Assembly (NCBI GenBank): GCA_027056215.1
Contig: JALULO010000135.1
Span: 1-10,200, forward strand
Reading direction: 5' to 3'
Length of the DNA: 10,200 nt
Origin: Campylobacterales bacterium
Lineage (GTDB): Bacteria; Campylobacterota; Campylobacteria; Campylobacterales; QNZT01
Within the stretch, counting starts at the first letter, position 1. Each line of letters starts with the position of its first letter. This document shows, piece after piece, positions 7,024 through 10,200 of the stretch. Below the pieces are notes generated by a model. It did no database searches. It was not told the DNA's origin and worked only from the letters and a program-made list of their open reading frames with translations. The position numbers and the translations under genes were made by a program.

Positions 7024-7690
7024 TTGCAGGAAACCCAAGTCCAATCCAATCCTGTAATCCCCCACGATACCACAAAAGTTTTTCTTTTGGATAGCCTAAT
7101 TTTAGCAAAGCTTTAATGGCTCTTAGGGATTGAACACACCAACTTCCGTTACAAAATACCAATGCCGTTTTTGCATGTGAAAAATCATATCCGGATTTTG
7201 TTTGTTTGATTTTTAAAAGATTTAAAAGTCGTTTGTGATCTTCTGGAAAATCTTTATCATGTGCTACTTCGTTATAAGGAATGTTGATTGCCGTAGGTAT
7301 GGTTAAACGTTCAAACCAAGGCGACTTTCTGGCATCAACCAATATATATGTTCTTGGATTTTTTTGTTCTTTCTTTATAAAGGAGAGAACTTCCAATTCT
7401 GCTACAGTTTTTATCTTTGGATCAATTTGTATAGGCTGTATAGCACCTAGTGTTGAACTGATTTTTTTGATACACTTAGCGTTTACAGCCTTTTCATCAA
7501 CCATATTTGCACCAAACAAATTTTTGGGTGTCATTGCAATTTGTGTACACTCATCTGGTCGCTCTCTTTCTATAAAAAACTTTTTCTTTCCAATCGATAC
7601 TGCAACTCCATCATATTGTAAAGCACGAATATTTTCCTCAGCACTTAAAATTCCCATTAGCACTACTGATATCAACAATATTTTTTTCAT
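7013..7690 (-). CDS. Exported rhodanese-domain protein
   Basis: 225 residues. Residues 1-17 (MKKILLISVVLMGILSA) are a classic Sec signal with likely cleavage before EEN, so the protein is periplasmic. Residues about 18-90 are an N-terminal part I do not recognise, with Cys48 and Cys73. Residues about 95-222 form a rhodanese fold: YILVDARKSPWFERLTIPTA with INIPY, then the active-site loop FCNGSWCVQS (Cys180, second Cys185), and the C-terminal LGYPKEKLLWYRGGLQDW. The canonical loop is C-x4-[RS], so Cys180 is the expected sulfur-carrying cysteine; the nearby Cys185 is unusual. Likely role: sulfane-sulfur transfer or thiol redox in the periplasm; the substrate is unknown. Ribosome binding site AGGAG (plus 7697-7701) is 6 nt from ATG, and the gap to the upstream hydrolase is 17 nt, so it is co-transcribed. 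Confidence 0.88.
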   Translation of the reverse strand: MKKILLISVVLMGILSAEENIRALQYDGVAVSIGKKKFFIERERPDECTQIAMTPKNLFGANMVDEKAVNAKCIKKISSTLGAIQPIQIDPKIKTVAELEVLSFIKKEQKNPRTYILVDARKSPWFERLTIPTAINIPYNEVAHDKDFPEDHKRLLNLLKIKQTKSGYDFSHAKTALVFCNGSWCVQSLRAIKALLKLGYPKEKLLWYRGGLQDWIGLGFPAIKP

Positions 7691-7707
7691 AATAAACTCC
7701 TAAAAGT

Positions 7708-8607
7708 CTATTTTAACATAAATTTTTCTAATATATGCAAAGTTTCATCAGGTTTTTCTTCTTGTGGAATATGTCCGCACTCTGAAATGATTTTTAAGTG
7801 TGAATTTTGTATATCATGATGTAACCTTAGTGCTTTATCTTTACGAATTACGATATCGTTATTGCCCCAAATAATCAAAGTTGGTATTTTTATCTTTTTA
7901 TATTGTCTCGATATATGTTCAATGTCATCTGGAACCAATTCTTTACTAGCTTCATAATAGACAGATTTTGCTCCGGGAAGATAAAGATTATGTGTGTACT
8001 CTGATATAATATCCTCAGGAATTTTAGAATCATCATAAAAAGCATATTTATAAGATTCTTTTACTTCATAACTCGAAGGCAATAAAAAGAACCCAAGTTT
8101 TCCAAGTATAGGAAATTGTAACCAACGAATCAACTTTGGTAATTGTTGATTATAACTTGCACTATCTATCAATACCAACTTATCAATCCACTCTGGATGC
8201 ATTAAAGCTAGGACTAATGCAACACCTCCACCATAGGAATGACCAACTAATATAATATGTTTTAATTTTCTTTCTCTGAGATAATTTTCAATAACAATAG
8301 CTTGATCATAGACAGAATAGCGTCCATCATTTGGTTTTTGGGATTTTCCAAAGCCTTTTAAATCCAATGCATAGATTTTAAAATGTTTAGATAACTCAGG
8401 AACTAACCGGCTAAATGTGTAGTGACTTGTTCCAAATCCATGTAACATAACAACAGCTTGTCCTTTACCCAATATTTTTGAATACAATTTAATATCTTTT
8501 TCACAACTATTTTGATCAATCCTACTTTGCCATGTATTTGGTACTTTGTGAGCGCACCCTGTAAACACCAATCCTATAATCAGGAATATTTTTTTATAAG
8601 AGATCAT
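7708..8607 (-). CDS. Alpha/beta-hydrolase, predicted lipoprotein
   Basis: 299 residues. The N terminus has a basic start, a hydrophobic stretch and a lipobox-like LVFTGC with Cys18, so it is probably lipid-anchored in the envelope. Phe at -3 makes the lipobox imperfect. The hydrolase core has the oxyanion segment LHGFG (55-59), the DLKGFGKS turn, the nucleophile elbow GHSYGG with Ser124, the acid Asp251 in WGNNDIVI, and His279 in ECGHIPQEEKP, giving a complete catalytic triad. The cap region (about 150-225) is helical, with PKLIRWLQFP. The family includes esterases, lipases, haloperoxidases and C-C hydrolases; the sequence does not decide between them. The gene starts 14 nt inside the end of pepD in another frame, which suggests coupling, because its own ribosome binding site is weak. 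Confidence 0.88.
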   Translation of the reverse strand: MISYKKIFLIIGLVFTGCAHKVPNTWQSRIDQNSCEKDIKLYSKILGKGQAVVMLHGFGTSHYTFSRLVPELSKHFKIYALDLKGFGKSQKPNDGRYSVYDQAIVIENYLRERKLKHIILVGHSYGGGVALVLALMHPEWIDKLVLIDSASYNQQLPKLIRWLQFPILGKLGFFLLPSSYEVKESYKYAFYDDSKIPEDIISEYTHNLYLPGAKSVYYEASKELVPDDIEHISRQYKKIKIPTLIIWGNNDIVIRKDKALRLHHDIQNSHLKIISECGHIPQEEKPDETLHILEKFMLK

Positions 8608-9871
8608 GATTTACTTGCTTGATTATATTTTCTACAACATTATAAACTTTCTCAACAGACGCAATTTCAACTCTCTCATGTGTCGAATGAGGAGAACGAA
8701 TATTGGGTCCGATAGATGCAATTTTGATATTTGGATAAAGATCTGAAATCACTGCACACTCTAACCCAGCATGAATTGCTTTGTACTCTGCCACACCAAA
8801 TACTTTTTGTGTTTGTGTAAATACAAGTTTAGAAAAATCATTTATATTTGGTTTCCAAGCAGGATATTTCCCTTCACTTTTTACATCATACCCAAAACTG
8901 TGAAAAAATATTTTTGTTTTTTTCTCAATCTCAGATAAGCCTTGATTATCCATCGCTCTGGCAGATATCGATATATGACACTTCCCATCTTTTAACGAAA
9001 GCTTGGCAAGATTAATACTTTGATCTGGAATATCTAGCGTATCATTAAACTTTAATACACCATGATCACAATGCGTAAGCAACGATATCAGAGACTTTGT
9101 TTCTAATATCGTTGCATATCTTTGTGATATTTTTTCTACTGCTATATTTTGTTCCGATAGAAGTACTTCATCACTGGCAACAATCGCTTTGAGTGTTGTT
9201 GGAATAGAATTTATTCTCTCCCCTCCTTCAATAGTGGCTATTTCAATATCTTTTCCTTCACAATATTTCGCAAATACTTTCATGGCATTTGGAATATTTT
9301 TATGAATCTCTACACCTGAATGTCCTCCTGGTAAACCGGAAATCTCCAGTGTATAAAATTTTTTTTCACATTCGTGTAAATCATATTTTTTGTAAGCAAA
9401 GATATCAATACCCCCAGCACATCCTATATAGACTTCAGCTTCATCTTCACTATCGAGATTTAACATATACCGGCTTTTTAAATCAAATGATAAAGCAGTT
9501 GCACCAATTAAACCAACCTCTTCATCTGATGTAAAAAGATATTCACATTCTATCTGTTTTTCTATCAATGCCATCATCATGGCAATTGCTATACCATTAT
9601 CTGCTCCTAGAGTTGAATTCTTTGCACTAAGCCATCCATCAATAATCTCTGTTTCTATTTTAGGTGCATCTCCTACACAAACCATGTCATAGTGCGCTTG
9701 CAAACAAAGATGAGGATTACCTTTTCTCACAAGAATATTGTTAGCCTCATCTGTTAAGATTGTATAGTTATGTTGTTTGGAAAAAGTGATCAGAAAGGTT
9801 TTAAGTGCCTGTACTTGATGTGAACAGTGCGGAATTTGTGTGATTTGTTGAAAATACTCTATTATCTGCAT
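8594..9871 (-). CDS. pepD: PepD-like aminoacyl-histidine dipeptidase (M20 family)
   Basis: 425 residues, somewhat shorter than E. coli PepD (485). Metal and catalytic residues of the M20C di-zinc fold are all present: His60 and Asp62 in QAHYDMV, Asp91 in LGADNG, Glu117-Glu118 in TSDEEVG, Asp140 in NLDSED, and His395 in RSPHSTHE. The dimerisation (lid) domain begins around GLPGGHSGVEIH (179-190), and HAGLECAVI (367-375) is a PepD-type segment. The enzyme hydrolyses Xaa-His and other dipeptides in the cytoplasm, in nutrient or peptidoglycan-peptide recycling. No signal peptide is present. It is first in a three-gene minus-strand unit. Start: AGGA (plus 9879-9882) is 7 nt before ATG and lies in an inverted-repeat arm. 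Confidence 0.92.
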   Translation of the reverse strand: MQIIEYFQQITQIPHCSHQVQALKTFLITFSKQHNYTILTDEANNILVRKGNPHLCLQAHYDMVCVGDAPKIETEIIDGWLSAKNSTLGADNGIAIAMMMALIEKQIECEYLFTSDEEVGLIGATALSFDLKSRYMLNLDSEDEAEVYIGCAGGIDIFAYKKYDLHECEKKFYTLEISGLPGGHSGVEIHKNIPNAMKVFAKYCEGKDIEIATIEGGERINSIPTTLKAIVASDEVLLSEQNIAVEKISQRYATILETKSLISLLTHCDHGVLKFNDTLDIPDQSINLAKLSLKDGKCHISISARAMDNQGLSEIEKKTKIFFHSFGYDVKSEGKYPAWKPNINDFSKLVFTQTQKVFGVAEYKAIHAGLECAVISDLYPNIKIASIGPNIRSPHSTHERVEIASVEKVYNVVENIIKQVNHDLL

Positions 9872-9876
9872 ATATA

Positions 9877-9917
9877 TATCCTATAATTCATTTTTTATCT
9901 ATTTGAATTATAGGATA
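9877..9917 (-). promoter_or_regulatory. 14-bp inverted repeat holding the pepD ribosome binding site
   Basis: TATCCTATAATTCA (9877-9890) and TGAATTATAGGATA (9904-9917) are exact reverse complements around a 13-nt spacer. Read on the minus strand, the 3' arm contains the pepD Shine-Dalgarno AGGA (plus 9879-9882) and the 5' arm contains a TATAAT. No T-run follows the stem in the minus direction, so it is not a standard terminator for the gene at 9930. It could be an RNA hairpin masking the ribosome binding site or a DNA operator. Confidence 0.6.
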
Positions 9918-9926
9918 CTTATTATA
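9907..9926 (-). promoter_or_regulatory. Predicted sigma-70 -10 boxes for the pepD operon
   Basis: Two perfect minus-strand TATAAT hexamers lie at plus 9921-9926 and 9907-9912. The second would start RNA near 9900, after the 5' arm of the inverted repeat; the first would start near 9914 and keep most of that arm. No good -35 is visible for either, which is common in this phylum. Which box is used is not decidable by eye. Confidence 0.45.
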
Positions 9927-9929
9927 AGT

Positions 9930-10200
9930 TTAAAATTTATAGTTAAAGCCTATTGCAATATATGGCATCCATTTATATTTGTCTAACTCTTCTTGCAATG
10001 AGAGCATTTCAGCATCAAGATCAGCTTTAATCCCATCTTCAATCTCTTTTTGTCTCGCTTTTACTTCTGTTGTAATTCTTTGCACAATGATATCTTTTTG
10101 TGCCCCTTCAGGTATATTTTGTGTCTCTTTTGCAATTTGTTTATCTACATCCAATGCTTCACCATATTTCAATTTATATGTTGCTTGTGCCGCACCTTGA
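9930..10200 (-). CDS. C-terminal part of an outer-membrane-like protein (cut by window edge)
   Basis: An open frame of 90 codons ends at 9930 and continues past base 10200, so the start is outside. The visible chain begins QGAAQATYKLKYGEALD, then a helical, charged, heptad-like stretch (Q/K/E-rich, with AKETQ, VKARQKEIEDGIKADLDAEM and LQEELDKYKW). It ends in PYIAIGFNYKF, an alternating strand with a terminal Phe, the usual last strand signal of outer-membrane beta-barrels recognised by BamA. I infer an outer-membrane protein with a helical insertion before its last strand. No family is recognised. TTG at 10170-10172 could serve as a start, but the frame is open upstream and the protein clearly continues. 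Confidence 0.7.
   Translation of the reverse strand, partial: QGAAQATYKLKYGEALDVDKQIAKETQNIPEGAQKDIIVQRITTEVKARQKEIEDGIKADLDAEMLSLQEELDKYKWMPYIAIGFNYKF

Noticed and set aside
7281..7703. 140-codon plus-strand open frame opposite the rhodanese gene
   Set aside because: Antisense to a well-supported gene with signal peptide and rhodanese motifs; no ribosome binding site or recognisable product.
9930..10172. Complete 80-residue gene starting at TTG 10172
   Set aside because: The frame stays open to the window edge with matching composition, so this is an internal Leu codon of a larger protein.

Overview
The window is AT-rich and looks like a chromosomal segment from a flagellated member of the Campylobacterota (Epsilonproteobacteria). 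The evidence is the block typA (divergent) - fliK - flgD - short flgE paralogue, which is the arrangement I recall around Cj0039c-Cj0043 of Campylobacter jejuni and HP0906-HP0908 of Helicobacter pylori. The two flagellar transcription starts carry near-perfect sigma-54 (RpoN) boxes, as expected for hook genes in that phylum. Extended TATAAT-type -10 boxes and a ThyX thymidylate synthase also fit. I cannot fix the genus; a Sulfurimonas-like or related free-living lineage is plausible.

Layout. 1-237 (minus): first 79 codons of the translational GTPase TypA/BipA. 238-348: a divergent promoter region, with a sigma-70 promoter for typA next to a sigma-54 promoter for fliK. 349-6357 (plus): a hook-assembly block of fliK (hook-length ruler), flgD (hook cap), a short FlgE-family protein, and the large hook subunit FlgE, which has its own second sigma-54 promoter. 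6358-6408: a short gap with an extended -10 promoter and a perfect 11-bp inverted repeat whose 3' arm holds the thyX ribosome binding site. 6409-7023 (plus): thyX. 7013-9871 (minus): a tight three-gene unit transcribed pepD - alpha/beta-hydrolase lipoprotein - exported rhodanese, converging on thyX with an 11-nt overlap. 9872-9929: another inverted repeat, with a -10 box in its 5' arm and the pepD ribosome binding site in its 3' arm. 9930-10200 (minus): the C-terminal end of an envelope protein that runs off the window.

How the genes work together. FlgD caps the growing hook while FlgE polymerises, FliK measures hook length and triggers the export switch, and the short FlgE paralogue is probably a minor rod/hook axial component. 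The remaining genes are housekeeping or envelope functions: dTMP synthesis, dipeptide hydrolysis, a lipid-anchored hydrolase and a periplasmic sulfurtransferase-like protein.

The best points for a second look are the nearly identical 111-bp in-frame repeats inside the FliK ruler, which could alter hook length by recombination, and the two promoter/hairpin/ribosome-binding-site arrangements in front of thyX and pepD. These could block translation of read-through RNA while allowing it from the genes' own promoters. I saw no mobile element, CRISPR array, tRNA or rRNA, and no clear undescribed multi-gene system.
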